Shown here piece by piece: positions 10,943 to 22,400 of a stretch of DNA of 64,000 nt; position 1 is the first letter of the stretch; each line of letters opens with the position of its first letter. Made by a program: the position numbers and the translations under genes. The notes under the pieces are model-generated. The model was not told the origin of the DNA. It made no database searches and worked only from the letters and a program-made list of their open reading frames with translations. This DNA is from Hydrangea macrophylla (taxonomy: Eukaryota; Streptophyta; Magnoliopsida; Cornales; Hydrangeaceae), in assembly GCA_033977485.1 (NCBI GenBank), contig CM066984.1, positions 28,811,501 to 28,875,500 on the forward strand, in the 5' to 3' direction.

Positions 10943-11550
10943 CTCTTTTGATAGATTCAGACGTATTCAACTGCCACTAGGCACTTTTCATCTATGAGAG
11001 CCAATTCTTCATACCATTCCCTTAACTAATCGGATTCTGAAATTTCACATTCTACCATTACACGCAGGAATGGTAGTTCTATCTTGAATGGAAGTACCGC
11101 TTCCATGCCATATACCAATGAATAGGGAGTCGCTCCCGTAGATATCCTTATTGATGTTCTGTATCCCCAAAGTGCAAATGGTAATTTCTCGTGCCAGTCT
11201 TTATAAGTATCGGCCGACTTCTGCAATATGGCCTTGACATTCTTGTTTACAGCTTTGACTGGCCCATTAGTTTGTGGCCTGTATGGTGACGACTTGTGGT
11301 AAGTGATTTTGTATTCCTCGAACAGATCCTTGACCTCTACTTTGAAATAACTTTCGTTGTTCGAAATGATCTCATGGGGGACTCCATAGCGGCAGATGAG
11401 GTTCCTCTTGATGAACTTGGCCACTTCCTTGGCCCCCAACTTGGTGTATGACGCAGCTTCTACCCACTTCGTGAAGTAGTCGATGGCCACTAAAATGTAT
11501 CGGTTCCCATTTGATGCCTTTGAAATAATTTCGCCAATGTTATCGATTCC
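10943..11550 (-). pseudogene. Integrase core, Tat/Ogre type (element A)
   Basis: The 154-codon frame 11490-11026 carries AIDYFTKWVEAASYTKL and GATPYSLVYGMEAVLP, typical of Tat/Athila-type integrases. The first catalytic Asp is readable just upstream (GIDNIG near 11545) after a stop that replaces Trp. The second Asp is Asn here (IISNNESYF instead of the usual SDN) and the Glu is Lys (TNGPVKAVNKN). Both changes abolish the catalytic triad. The sequence continues degenerate (LREWYEELALIDEKCL) to about 10943. Confidence 0.85.
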
Positions 11551-11870
11551 CTAAGTCGAGAATGGCCACGGGGAGGTCATACTGTAGAGAAGAGATGGAG
11601 GTACGTGTATCATGTTTGCATGGATCTGGCACTTGTGACACCTTCTTACGTATTCACAATAAATTGTCATCCAGTAATACCCTTGCCTTATAATCTTCTT
11701 AGCCAGCATATGACCATTCATGTATGGACCGCATACCCCCTTGTGTATTTCTTCCATCATCCTTCTAGCGTTCTTCCCGAACATGCAAGTCAGGTTGTGA
11801 CCATTGTACCCATTCTTCGAATTGCTCTTTTATCTTTCTTAGTAGACTTTTGGGGGTATGTTCTCTTTTC
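11551..11870 (-). pseudogene. Integrase HHCC zinc-binding region (element A)
   Basis: 11784-11551 reads EIHKGVCGPYMNGHMLAKKI, then YYWMTIYCEYVRRCHKCQIH. This is the H-x-H...C-x2-C zinc module that precedes the integrase core in Tat-type elements. It ends SPWPFST* with a stop where the core should begin with Trp. Confidence 0.82.
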
Positions 11871-12083
11871 TATAAGGTTCTAGACATCTTGGTACCATGG
11901 TGTTTCATTCTCTTCTTCTTCGATTATAGCAATCATGCTAAATGACAGTTCGTATCTTTTCTCGATTATCAGAGGCATCATTTTGACTCCTACAAGGATT
12001 TTGATCATGGAGGTTAGAGTAGCCAACGAATCTGCAATTTGGTTCTCTTCCCTGGGTAGGTAGAAGAATGTTATGTTCTTGAA

Positions 12084-12366
12084 CTATCTCTTGAGTCCAT
12101 CGAGATGATCATGATAGGGTTTTAACCTTTCTTCTTTTACTTTCCATTCTCCTCTAGCTTGTGATACAATGAGGTTTGAATCTCCGAAGACATCCAACTT
12201 CTGAACTCTTAACTCTATGGCTACTTCCATCCCCAGAATCCATGCCTCGTATTCAACAGTGTTGTTGGTGGAGTTATAATTGAGCTTGACTGCCAGTGGG
12301 GTATGGTCCCCATTTGATGATACCAGAATCATTACTACTCCGTAGCCTTTCATGTTGGCTGCCCCA
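12084..12366 (-). pseudogene. Second (archaeal-type) RNase H, element A
   Basis: 12353-12084 reads KGYGVVMILVSSNGDHTPLA, NNTVEYEAWILGMEVAIEL and DVFGDSNLIVSQ. The E and D contexts fit the extra RNase H that Tat-lineage elements carry between the ordinary RNase H and integrase. The first Asp (usual FDG) lies just upstream, at or beyond a frame break. The interval 11871-12083 between this and the integrase is degenerate linker. Confidence 0.75.
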
Positions 12367-12780
12367 TCAAAGTATAACTTCTACTGTTCTTCTTTTGATT
12401 TCCATGATATTCTCATCTGGGAACAAGAAGTTTCCATTTTCTTTGGAGTCAACGGCATGTTCCGCAAGATGCTCAGCTATAGTTATCCCTTTTACCGACT
12501 TGCTTGTCACATACTTGATATCGAATTTAAATAGTAAAAGTAGCCAATAGGATAAACGACCGATCAGGGCAGGTTTTTTGAGGAGGTATTTTAGAGGATC
12601 TATGCGGGATATGAGCACAATCGGAAAGGCTAGCATGTAGTGCCTTAATCGGCGGGTGCACTAGACTAAGGCCCAACACGTTTTTTCGAGGGCAAAGTAA
12701 TTGAGCTCATACCCAGTCATCCTCTTGCTAAGGGACTATATGGGTTTTTCAAAGTGGCTTTCTTCTCCTTCCTGGGCTAG
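12367..12780 (-). pseudogene. RNase H C-terminal part and connection (element A)
   Basis: 12636-12367 reads ISRIDPLKYLLKKPALIGRL, FKFDIKYVTSKSVKGITIAEHLAEH and FLFPDENIM, the block that follows ordinary RNase H in Tat/Ogre pol. The adjoining 12780-12640 is recognisable only as degraded RNase H (ERAIYYL-like context). Stops and frame changes abound. Confidence 0.75.
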
Positions 12781-13720
12781 CATGCAACCCATGGCATTTT
12801 CGGAGACAGATAGGTAGAGAAGTAAGGGCTTGTGAGGAATGGTGGTAAAAGTACGGGCGGATTTTGAAGGTAGGCTTTTATTTTGTCGAATATGGCTTGG
12901 CATTGGTTATCCCATTGGAACTTCTCTCCTTTCCTCAGCAACCGAAATAATGGATCACATGTAGTTATGAGCTTGGAAATGAAGCGACTGGTGAATTGGA
13001 TTCTCCTGTGGAATCCCCTCACTTCTTTCTCATTCTGTGGTGGCGCCATTTCTAGAATTTCCTTGATTTTGGAGGGATCGAACTCTATCCATCTTTGTGT
13101 GATGCGAAAACCTAGGAGCTTCCCCGAAGTCACACTGAAAGTGCATTTCTTGGAATTCAGCCTCATCTTGTACTTGCACAATCTTTCGAAAAACTTCTCC
13201 AGTGCCACCAAGTGCCCTTCTCTACCCTTGGATTTTACGATCATGTCATCTCGTACACTTCTACTTCCTTGTGAATCATGTCATGCAACAAAGTAGTGGC
13301 GGCTCTTTGGTAGGTTGCTCCAACGTTCTTGAGTCTGAAAGGCATCACCCTATAGCAGTAGGTCCCCCAAGGTGTTGTAAATGTCGCCTTTTCCCAATCT
13401 TCTAGTGCCATCAGAATTTGATTGTACCCCGAAAAGCCATCCATGAATGACAGTAGCTCATGTCCTATGGTGTTATCTACCAAGACATCGATGTGTAGAA
13501 GCGGGAAGTCGTCCTTAGGACTGGCTTGTTTAGATTATAGAAGTCGACGCACACATGAACATTTCCGTCTTTCTTGGGGACTGGCACGATGTTGGCAACC
13601 CATTCCGGATACTCTGTAACAATGATGAACCCTGCCTTGAACTGTTTTTCTACCTCTTCCTTAACCTTCAGCGCCCATTCCGGTCTCATGCGCCTCATTT
13701 TCTACTTAACAGGTTTAGAA
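12777..13720 (-). pseudogene. Reverse transcriptase, Tat/Ogre type (element A)
   Basis: Three frames (13698-13477, 13483-13241, 13244-12777) cover RT: VANIVPVPKKDG and VCVDFYNLNK; LLSFMDGFSGYNQILMA and TYCYRVMPFRLKN; and MIVKSKGREGHLVALEKFFE with KLLGFRITQRWIEFDPSKI. The frame change at about 13245-13253 falls exactly on the catalytic motif: VYVDDM is now VYEMT* because of a small deletion. Length and order match RT domains of this lineage. Confidence 0.87.
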
Positions 13721-14606
13721 TTGGGGAGGAAGGGAATACGATGTTGGACAATGTCAAGATCGACCCCAGGCATATCCTCGTAAGACCAAGCGAAAACATC
13801 TTTAAATTTTTTTAGCAAGAGGGTCAATTTTTGTTTTTCTTCATTATTAAGTGTTGAGCCAATTTGCATAATTTGTGGATTATCTTTTTTACCTAGGTTA
13901 ATTGATAAAGTGTCTTTGATTATTTGATAAGCAGGTGGTTTTTCAATTATTTGCTTAAGTTCAATTGGGAGATCCTCGAAGGGATCTATGCATTCATAAG
14001 TATTAGACACAAAGGCGTAGGCAGATTCGTCTTTCATTTCATTCATAACAGGTGGAGTGATTACATCAGACACTGGTGGGCTCACAGCAACCAACTTTGG
14101 TATAGACTCGATAATCAAAATTATAGACTCCGGGGGAACAGGGAATAGGGAGACACAGACAAATGACTCTACAACTTGGTTGCTCAGACCCTCCTTAGTT
14201 GGTATGATCTGATCATCTTGGCTCTTGGCCCTCTTTCCTTCCTTTTCTTCAGCGAACTCTTCCTACATCCTCTCGATAGCCTCAGTATTCAGATACTTCA
14301 ACCAGTCTTCCTCTGGGGTTTTTATAAATTCTTTTGGATAGAATGGATCTTCATAGGGGGGGCCTTTCACAGTCAACAAAGATTTCAAGCCCAGGGTGCC
14401 TTTTTTCGGTAGTCTGATGGATCCAAAGTTCAGGGAACCCAAAGTAGGGGAAGTCATCCCCTTCTTTTATGAACTAACCATTAAGGTTCTTGAGGTACGG
14501 TGGGAGACTCCTCACTCTCTTCTTCCATGACTTTTGTAACTCGATGTCCTCTTCGGTGGGCTTGTACTCCAATCTAAAAGTGCCTTTTTGTCCTTAGATA
14601 TGAGGG
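13702..14606 (-). pseudogene. Pol linker between protease and RT (element A)
   Basis: 14118-13702 (138 codons) contains DLPIELKQIIEKPPAYQIIK, LLKKFKDVFAWSYEDMPGVD and IVQHRIPF, the conserved lead-in to RT in Tat/Ogre pol. 14457-14263 and about 14600-14460 continue upstream (FRLEYKPTEEDIELQKSWKK, PEEDWLKYLNTEAIER). The protease that should precede it is absent. At about 14607 the sequence changes directly to gag. Confidence 0.75.
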
Positions 14607-15144
14607 AACTCAATGATGTTTCGATCGATGAGGTCCTGGATCTCGCGATAGAGGTGCATGCAATGGTCCGTGTCGTGGTCTGGGCCTTGGTGGTAGGCAC
14701 ATTGCTTGTACAGGTCACAGTTAGGTGGTGGGGAATCGACAAGAGACTGAAGGAGTTGGAGGTGCCCCTTTTTGAGCAGGTGCTCCAGGCTAAGGAGAGG
14801 GAGATTTCTAGCTTGGCAAAGGTACGTGGTTGCTTTTTCTGGTAAGGGCGACTAGTGGTTTGGTTGGAGGATTGGTATGGCCGAGGAGGGTATGCCATGG
14901 GTTGGCTGCACAGGGTATTGACATCCGGGGAGTTTCGGGAGTATTTATGCCTCTTGGACAGGTGTTGGGGTTCATCCTTCTTGAACATTTCTTCTCTGAT
15001 GGCATCCTCTATTCTGGTTCCTATTTCAGATAGCTCTTTACTAATGCTCTGCGCCATCTTCTCAAATTGACTCACCTTTAAACTCAGTTACTCAATAGTG
15101 GTTTGTAGCTTGATCACTTTCTCTTCCAAAGCTTTGTGGGCCAT
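14607..15144 (-). pseudogene. Shortened Gag of the B/C type (element A)
   Basis: The start ATG is at 15144-15142 (MAHKALEEKVI-like). The product matches the B and C gags: FEKMAQSISKELSEIGTRIE, RPYQKKQPRTFAKLEISLS and the CCHC-like HQGPGHDTDRC box. A stop cuts it close to the start (the position of the B Gln codon), and a frameshift follows LEISLSLAW. It runs into the pol linker at about 14607 (DRNIIEF, then non-gag). It lacks the central capsid domain seen in element D. Confidence 0.8.
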
Positions 15145-15783
15145 TGGTGGATCGATGATGGTCTAGCCCTCGATTAAGATAGTGAATTCTGGGAGGTATA
15201 GAAGTGTGTTTACCCAGGGCTACGTTTTTTTGCAAATAGAAGTATAAGCCCAAATTAGCAGAGGTGCAAAATACTTCTTATGGACTCCTAGGGGAGAGGT
15301 GATCAAGATTTTGAAGAATTCATCGATGTGAACCGATGACGGTCGCAGTATGTATATGACCTCTATATAATGATTGACACAAGTGAAGATGATGACGTGC
15401 ATGCATTTGATGTGTAGAGGGTGACACATGTGAGACTGACGAGATGTCCGTGCATGTAGACTGACACGAATTGTGTATGCATATGAGACAAGCATGCAGA
15501 TGCAAGCCCTAATCTATATGACCCCCCTACTTCTGACATATAGCAGTTAAACAAGTAAGGTCCTAGTCATACAGAGTGTGCTAACCTTTCTTTCTAGTAT
15601 GATCACCAACATGAGAGAATTAGAATTTTCTCGAAGAAATATGGAATTTCTGGGATACTCGGGAGATGGGAGAAACAAGGATTTCTGGGAATTTAGAGTT
15701 TCTGGAAGAAACAAGTATATCTGGGCAAGTTGGACAGAGTTTTGGGGAAAGACTGGGAAATCAGAGTTGGACAGAGTTTTGGG
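15145..15783 (-). other. 5' leader of element A, with repeat fragment
   Basis: It is closely similar to the leaders of B (17689-18300) and C (38500-39087), including the CA/TG-rich block at 15400-15540 and the start of the TTTCTGGGAGAAAC-type repeats at 15600-15783. It ends abruptly at about 15783, before the rest of the leader, PBS and LTR, where element B interior sequence begins. Confidence 0.75.
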
Positions 15784-17058
15784 GTTTGATTATAATGGTG
15801 TCGACTGAACCGATGTGGTTGCCTACGTATCCCTAAGTAGGAATCAGGTCAAGTGTAGTTCAAGGCAAGGGTTTTGAAAGACATGGAGGTCTGAGGGTTT
15901 TTCGAACCAATCGTTAAAAAAATTCAAACTTGGGTCACTTGTGGTAGCCTTGAATAAAAGGATTCAATTTCAGTCTCCCTTTCTTCTCCTTTCTCTTTTT
16001 TTTTTCTCTTTATGTTTTTGTTTTGTTTTGAGGATTGATCATTTTCATTTTCACCTAGCTAGTCAATTTTTTTCATGTAGTTGATTGGTGCGAGATCTTC
16101 TGATCATAATTTCACAATGTGTATGTCAGCTCTGAAAATTTGTTTGTGGCCTTTCTGAGCCTTTCAAAACATGATCTAGATACCTTCTCCCGATGTACCT
16201 TGAAGTGTACAATTCTATGTATCACCAAAATTTTCTTTCTCTCATTTTCTCCATCATTTTGACTGGCTAGGGTCAGATTTTGGAAATCAATACCATTTTA
16301 GCTCTAACTTTTGCCAAGGTGCCCTTTCGGGTTTTCAACCTAGCGAGCTTTTTTTTTTCTCTTTTTTTTCTTTTCTTATTCTTTTCTTTTTTTTTTTTTT
16401 TTTTCTTTTTTTTTTTGAAAGTGGAGATGAAACTCACTGAAATGTTTGGCTACCGTCAAGGACTAAGTCCGCACAGATTTGCATGGCTATCAATTGGGTT
16501 GGGCCCAAGGCTTTGAAATGGTGAAAAAAGGTGTTGGGCAAACCCCAAGTCAATTCCCAGTATGTCTTTTCAAGATTAAGGCAAGAGCATCTCTTAAATT
16601 CTTAAAATAAGACTATTCAATTCTCAGCTCTTCTTCGGTGTTAGCGCAAAATTGACTTCCGCCTTTTTAGGATTCTTTTTTTATTTTTATTTTTTTTTAT
16701 GCAAAAAAATTTTAGCATGGTAATATCCATGGTAATTTGAAAAGTGACATTTTTAGTTCAGCGATTCCTGCACTTATGACTATACACATCAGATTAGACA
16801 AAATGAGACTTCATTCCATCAGCAAGAGAGGGATTACATTTCTTGGTACAGACTCACAACAACTCGATGACAGACAGATTTGACAATAAGACTAAACTTA
16901 AAATAGACTCAAAACATAAAACAGACTCGACTAGACTTGACCTGCTCTCAAATGGAGTGTCACGGTGACTCGCTTATTCTTTTTTTCTTTTTTAAAAGAT
17001 CATCCTCATTTGGTTTGCCAGCAAAAGTCCCAAACACCACTACTTCACTAGCACAGGT
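15783..17058 (-). other. Noncoding interior of element B
   Basis: There is no pol domain on either strand. A pyrimidine-rich stretch with long T runs (about 16351-16417, plus strand) corresponds to the A-rich stretch 40359-40417 of C. The motif with GCCTACGTATCC (near 15820) corresponds to the GGATACGTAGGC repeats of C. A 78-codon plus-strand frame over the T runs is low complexity. Confidence 0.7.
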
Positions 17059-17688
17059 TCAACATTCATGGTCCTCAGCGAAAGGGATCGCTTGAATAGA
17101 TAGGCCAAGAGCTTTATGTTCGACGAAGCTGACGTTTTGGGTAACATGGGATTGGATGGGTGGTGGCTCAATGGTGTTTCGGTCGATGAGGTCCTGAATA
17201 TCATGGCGAAGGCGCATACAACGGTCGGTGTCATGGCCTGGGCCTTGGTGGTAGGCACATCGCTTGGACAGGTCACAGTTAGGTGGTGGGGAATTGGCAT
17301 GAGGCTGAAGGAGTTGGAGGTGCCCCTTTTTGAGCAGGCGCTCCAGGTCTAAGGAGAGGGAGATTTCTAGCTTGGCAAAGGTACGTGGTTGCTTTTTTCT
17401 GGTAAGGGCGACTAGTGGTTTGGTTGGAGGATTGGTATGGCCATGGGATGGCTGCATAGGGTTTGACATCCGGGGAGTTTCAGGAGTATTTAGGCCTCTT
17501 GGACTGGTGTTGGGGTTCATCCTTCTTGAACTTTCTTCTCTGATGGCATCCTCTATTCTGGTTCCTATTTCAGATAGCTCTTTACCAATGCTCTGCGCCA
17601 TCTTCTCAAATTGACTCACCCTTAAATTCAGCTGCTCATCAGTGGTTTGTAGCTTGTTCACTTTCTCTTCGAGAGCTTTGTGGGCCAT
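17059..17688 (-). CDS. Shortened Gag of element B, open for 209 codons
   Basis: The frame starts MAHKALEEKVNKLQTTDEQL (heptad-like, probably coiled coil), then ISLSLDLERLLKKGHLQLLQ and the CCHC-like nucleocapsid box KRCAYHQGPGHDTDRC followed by RLRHDIQDLIDRN. The central capsid region present in element D (24633-24100) is absent. Residues about 53-98 (SSRRMNPNTSP...LTRK) are read in a shifted frame compared with C: a one-base deletion after REE and a compensating extra A at the KKQP junction keep the frame open. It may encode an RNA-binding fragment if expressed; this is the only uninterrupted gag in the B/C/D family here. Confidence 0.7.
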   Translation of the reverse strand: MAHKALEEKVNKLQTTDEQLNLRVSQFEKMAQSIGKELSEIGTRIEDAIREESSRRMNPNTSPRGLNTPETPRMSNPMQPSHGHTNPPTKPLVALTRKKQPRTFAKLEISLSLDLERLLKKGHLQLLQPHANSPPPNCDLSKRCAYHQGPGHDTDRCMRLRHDIQDLIDRNTIEPPPIQSHVTQNVSFVEHKALGLSIQAIPFAEDHEC

Positions 17689-19401
17689 TGGTGGATTGAT
17701 GATGGTCTAGCCCTGGATTAAGATAGTGAATTCTGGGAGGTATAAAAGTGTGCTTACCTGGGGCTATGTTTTTTCTGCAAATAGAAGTAAAAGCCCAAAT
17801 TAGCAGAGGCGCAAAATACTTCTTATGGACTCCTAGGGGAGAGATGATCAAGATTTTGAAGAATTCATCGATGTGAACCGATGACGGTCGCAGTATGTAT
17901 ATGACCTCTATATAATGATTGACACGAGTGAAGATGATGACGTGTATGCATTTGATGTATAGAGACTGACACATGTGAGACTGACGAGATGTGCGTGCAT
18001 GTAGACTAACACGAATTGTGTATGCATATGAGACAAGCATGCGGATGCAAGCCCTAATCTATGTGCCCCCCTACTTCTAACATATAGCAGTTAAACAAGT
18101 AAGGTCCTAGTTATACAGAGTGTGCTAACCTTTCTTTCTAGTATGATCACCAACAGGAGAGAATTAGAATTTTCTGGAAGAAATATAGAATTTCTGTGAT
18201 ACTCTGGAGATGGGAGAAACAAGGATTTCTGGGAATTTAGAGTTTCTGGAAGAAACAAGTATATCCGGGCGAGTCGGACATAGTTTTGGGGGAAGACTGA
18301 GAAATCAGAGTTTATGGGAGAAGCTTCTAGGAAAAGTAGGGATTTCAAGGTTTCTGGAAGAAGCATGGATTTCTGGGAAATCTAGGCTAATTAGACAGAG
18401 TTTCTGTGAAAACAGGTATATTTGGGTGAGTTTAAGAGAAATTGGAATTTCTGGAAGCTTGGGTAGAGGTTCCGGAGAAATATGGATTTTCTGGAATTTT
18501 AGGTGAAACAAAGATACCTAGGGAGTTCGAATAGGACTTCTAGTAGAAGCAGGAATATCTGGGTGATTCGGACAAATGTTTTCTGGGAAATCTGGGAGAT
18601 CTTAGTAGGGTTTCTAGGAAAAAGGGATTTCTAGGAAATCTAGTGGATTTTGGCAAAGTTTTCGGGGAGCAAAGATTTCTAGTAGAGTTTTTGAAAAACG
18701 GGAATTTCTAGGAAGTTTAGGTGGATTTTGGTAGAGTTTCTAGGAAATAGGAATATCTGGTTAAATATAGACAAGATTTCTGGGAGAAACGGGTTATGAT
18801 GGTGATTATACTGTCTAGCTAGTTTTCATACTCCTATGTCCTAGGACCAACAAACAAGATTTGCAGTGTATATCTTTGTGAACATGGAGCAGACTTACTT
18901 ACCATGGTGCCTAGGCAGGTCACTCAATGTGGTCACATGTAAGTGATTGCCTTGGGAATCATAAGAAAGAGGTTCTACCTCACGCCACATAAATTTCTAC
19001 ACCGCGCAGGTAATCTCGTCAGGGCATACAGCAGTTATATCACATTCTCCTATCTGAAAAGATAAATTAACAGTCCTATGAAAGGTTCTATAGAAATCTA
19101 TATGCAAAGGCTGGGTTTAGTCAAAGAGGGTCCGTTGACGAGAGTTCCAATATACCATCAGGGAGACAGTACGGAGGTTTTTTACTCTTTTTGATATACC
19201 TTAGAAGGTACAGTATCAACGGTGACTTGTGCCCTGGCACAGCAAGACCTGAACAATTTCAGTGCCGCGTTTTAGACACAGTCGGAAGGGGAAATGCAGC
19301 GTGCAATGTGGTGAACCAAACACAGTAATAAGATGATTTTAAGGATGCTTCTTATGAGTCAAACCTCTGTATTATTTTTGTTTTGAAAATATAAAAAAAA
19401 T
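17689..19401 (-). other. 5' leader of element B
   Basis: A long untranslated leader lies between PBS and gag. It contains a CA/TG-rich block (17900-18090), the degenerate leader repeats (about 18120-18800) and a conserved segment (18820-19380) shared with D (25540-26110) and C (37210-37800). Leaders of this length are usual in Ogre-like elements. Confidence 0.72.
18120..18800. repeat. Leader tandem repeats, TTTCTGG-AGAAAC type (element B)
   Basis: There are many diverged copies of a roughly 40-60-bp unit built on TTTCTGGGAGAAAC followed by a TATCTGGG-like stretch and GGACAGAG. The same family is at 15600-15783, 25301-25515 and, reversed, 37800-38632. Confidence 0.7.
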
Positions 19402-19419
19402 TCCCCAGCATAGTCACCA
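19402..19419 (-). other. Primer binding site, tRNA-Arg type (element B)
   Basis: Minus strand TGGTGACTATGCTGGGGA lies three bases inside the LTR end. It fits the TGGCGACTCTGCTGGGGA-like site of Ogre elements, which pairs with tRNA-Arg, with C-to-T/G-to-A changes. Confidence 0.78.
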
Positions 19420-19422
19420 GAT

Positions 19423-22400
19423 TGTGGACACGCGGAATTCCACTTCTTGTTGTTTTTGTTTGAAATTGATTTGGATCAAAGAAAAGGAAGGTCTGTTGAA
19501 AACAGATACAGAGTTAAACTTGGTCTTTAAGGAACCAAGAAATACTCACCCAAACGGATATATGGCACCGGCCCTTCATAACCATGGAACTTGGCTCGGG
19601 GTTTTGGTACGAGAGAGGAAGGAGCCTTTGTCGCGACTAAAACACCCTCAACTCGCCCCGTCTTTTGACAGGCCTTAATTAGCATCCAAATAATCATCTT
19701 ATACTATGTTGATTCGACAAATAATACTACGATAGTATATTACATCACACAAGAATTTTGAAATGGAAGATCGAAAGATAAGATATCATTCAAAAGATCT
19801 AAGCCAAGTATCACACAATGTAAAGGTGAAAGATCCCACAAACAAACTTAGGAAGAATCGTCTAATCACATATCAAGTAATCAAGTTTTTCTAATCTAAG
19901 AGGGGACATGGATTGTTCTTAAAGCAAATAATCAAAGAGATCAAAATATGCTTAGCAAGCTAGAGTGATGCATGTTAATCTTTGGGAAAAGAAGACCTCT
20001 CAATCCCCAGGACGGATAAGAAAGGAGGATTAGATCGAGGGGATGCATGAACGTGTGATCATGATCATTCCTTATAATCTTCTTAGATTAGGAGTTACAA
20101 AAACCCCAAATCTTGCATGAATGCAATGTATGATCCTAGAATGTGCAAAGGTTGTTGTGTGTTTGTGTACATGGACTTTCTAAAGTGACTTAGAAGTCTA
20201 AAAAGATGAATGAATGCATGGGAGAAATCATCATGGGATATGTACAAATGTAGTATGGACTACTTCTTAAGATATGAACAAATTTGAAGTACATATAAGC
20301 ATCAAATCAATGGATGGAAGTAAAAGTATGCTTGCTATGAATAGTGGACAGAACAGTAACATGATCTTTTGGAAATTAAAAAGAGGGGTTAGGAATGTTT
20401 TCAATGTATGATTTTTTACGGAGATCTTCCTTATTGTGTCTAGAACACAACCCAAAAAGCCAATCTTTAATAACTATTACAGATTGAGAGAAATCATATG
20501 AAAAATAGAGGTTACTCCGAAACAGAGTTTGTACTGTCGACGGAAATGTCAAAAAATCTTAGAAAATGAAAACAAATGATCTGCAGAGAATGTTTGGGAC
20601 CACTCCTTTTGGAAAAGTTTTCTGTAAAACAAGTTGAAAGTCGACCAAGCTGCTGTGACAGTAAAGGCATAATATCTGGAGAGAATGTTTGGACCAAAAC
20701 GAAATCCTTCCAAGCATTTCCAAGTCAAACCAAAAATCATGGGTGTTCTCTAATAAGTTAGGAAGACTTTACAAGTGGTCTTGCATCCATACATTGAGTA
20801 TTAAGTTCTAGAGAAATCTTTGAGATTAGATCATTCACTGTTCTGACTCACTATTTTAAAGATTTTGGGAAAAACTTGAGTTTTCTTTCTTGAGATCAAA
20901 ATGAGAGGGTTTGAGAGGGGTTTTGAAATAGAGGTTTTGAAAGTATATTTTCAACATCAAATAGAGATTATGACCTCTTGAAATATCAACATCAAACTCA
21001 TCATCAAGAACCCCCAATATTATTGGAGAGCTTCATTTTTATTTTGAACAAAACTTCAAGGATACCTTGGAGATATTGAAGTTATAATCATCATCTATTA
21101 AACATGTTCTTGAGGTAAAGAGCTAATATCCATAAAGATTCACTCACCTCAAACTTTATGTCATCATTTAGATGATGAATAACAAGTAAGTAAATAAAGA
21201 AAAATAAAAAGAAATGAGGTAAGAAGAGATGAGCATATATATAAACAAGCAAGTAAATAGCAATCAATAGATGATAATCAATGTGATATTGGACTTGTAG
21301 CTTGGTGCTTCACTCATAGATATTGACATTTGGATATCGAAGTAGCTTCCTAACTCATAAATGCTCAAGAATGGTGATTGGGGGTATTTGGAATGTGAAG
21401 TATAAGAGAGGTAATGGAAGAAAACAAGATTAAAACTCACTTTCTTATAGAAAATCAATAGGAGAAGCTCCCTTTCCTTCTTCTAAACCTATCTTTATTT
21501 CTCTTTCTCTCTACAACTTCTATGGACTTTGCACATGGCCCCCATAAATGAAGAGAAATGGGGGTTTATATAAACCAATTTGGGGTGGTTTTGGGATTTA
21601 GAAAGTGCTCTCATTGGTCCCAAACATCTGTGAACATAAAACTAAATCGTTTTGGCTTTCAATTAATCAATTTGGACCCCCAAATAAATTACAAAAAATG
21701 GTTTTGCGGGGGTTGAGTGCCGCTGCGGTAGGCACTGGCCATGTGCCGCCGCGGAAGTGGCCCAGTGCTGCCTTCAGATGCCCAAAAAATTATATTTAGG
21801 CCCCCAAAGGTTCTGATATTTATAAAAAGGCCCTAGTTCGTCCAAAATTCACAGAAAATGCGTACGAACTCTAAACTGAGCTTGTGATATACTGTTGGAA
21901 AGGTATCAGAGTCTACTTTCTATATAAAATATTTCAGAGTCAGGTCACTTTGAAAAGTTTTACGGCATTCGCGATAAAAGTCAATTTGCTCACATTTTTC
22001 ACCTTCAGAAATTCATAATAAATCTGTTTTAAATCCAGAAATTAAATGCGATATACCGTTGGAAAGCTATTGATCTCTAGTATCCATGAAAAATGTTTGA
22101 AAATTGTTACGGTGCACCGATTTCGAAGTCAACTTTTAGTCCAAATCGGTCAAACCTGGGATCTTCAGAAAGTTCTAGGAACCTCTAGGACCTCCCAGGA
22201 GCTGACGTTTTCGTTCGATTTTCTTTTAAAACTCATTTTAGTACTTTTCATATGATCCAAAATAATCTTGGAATTTTTTGGTGAATTTCGATGATTTCGG
22301 TCAAACCCTGGTCAAACCCGATCAAACCGGTCAACGGGGACTTTCCGGGAACTTTCGGGACTTCCGAGGGTCTCTGGGAGCTGACAATTTCATCTGATTT

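Larger units (their letters stand above)
10943..15783 (-). mobile_element. Element A: Tat/Ogre-type pol joined to a shortened gag
   Basis: On the minus strand the order is leader repeats (15783-15145), shortened gag (15144 to about 14607), pol linker, RT, RNase H segments and integrase (down to about 10943). The protease is missing. No LTR or PBS remains: on the right the leader runs directly into element B at about 15783, and on the left the integrase is cut by the copia remnant. It is best read as a recombinant fragment. Confidence 0.78.

Noticed and set aside
16280..16516. 78-codon plus-strand ORF with Phe/Leu run
   Set aside because: Produced by the T-rich tract of element B; low complexity, not a membrane protein.
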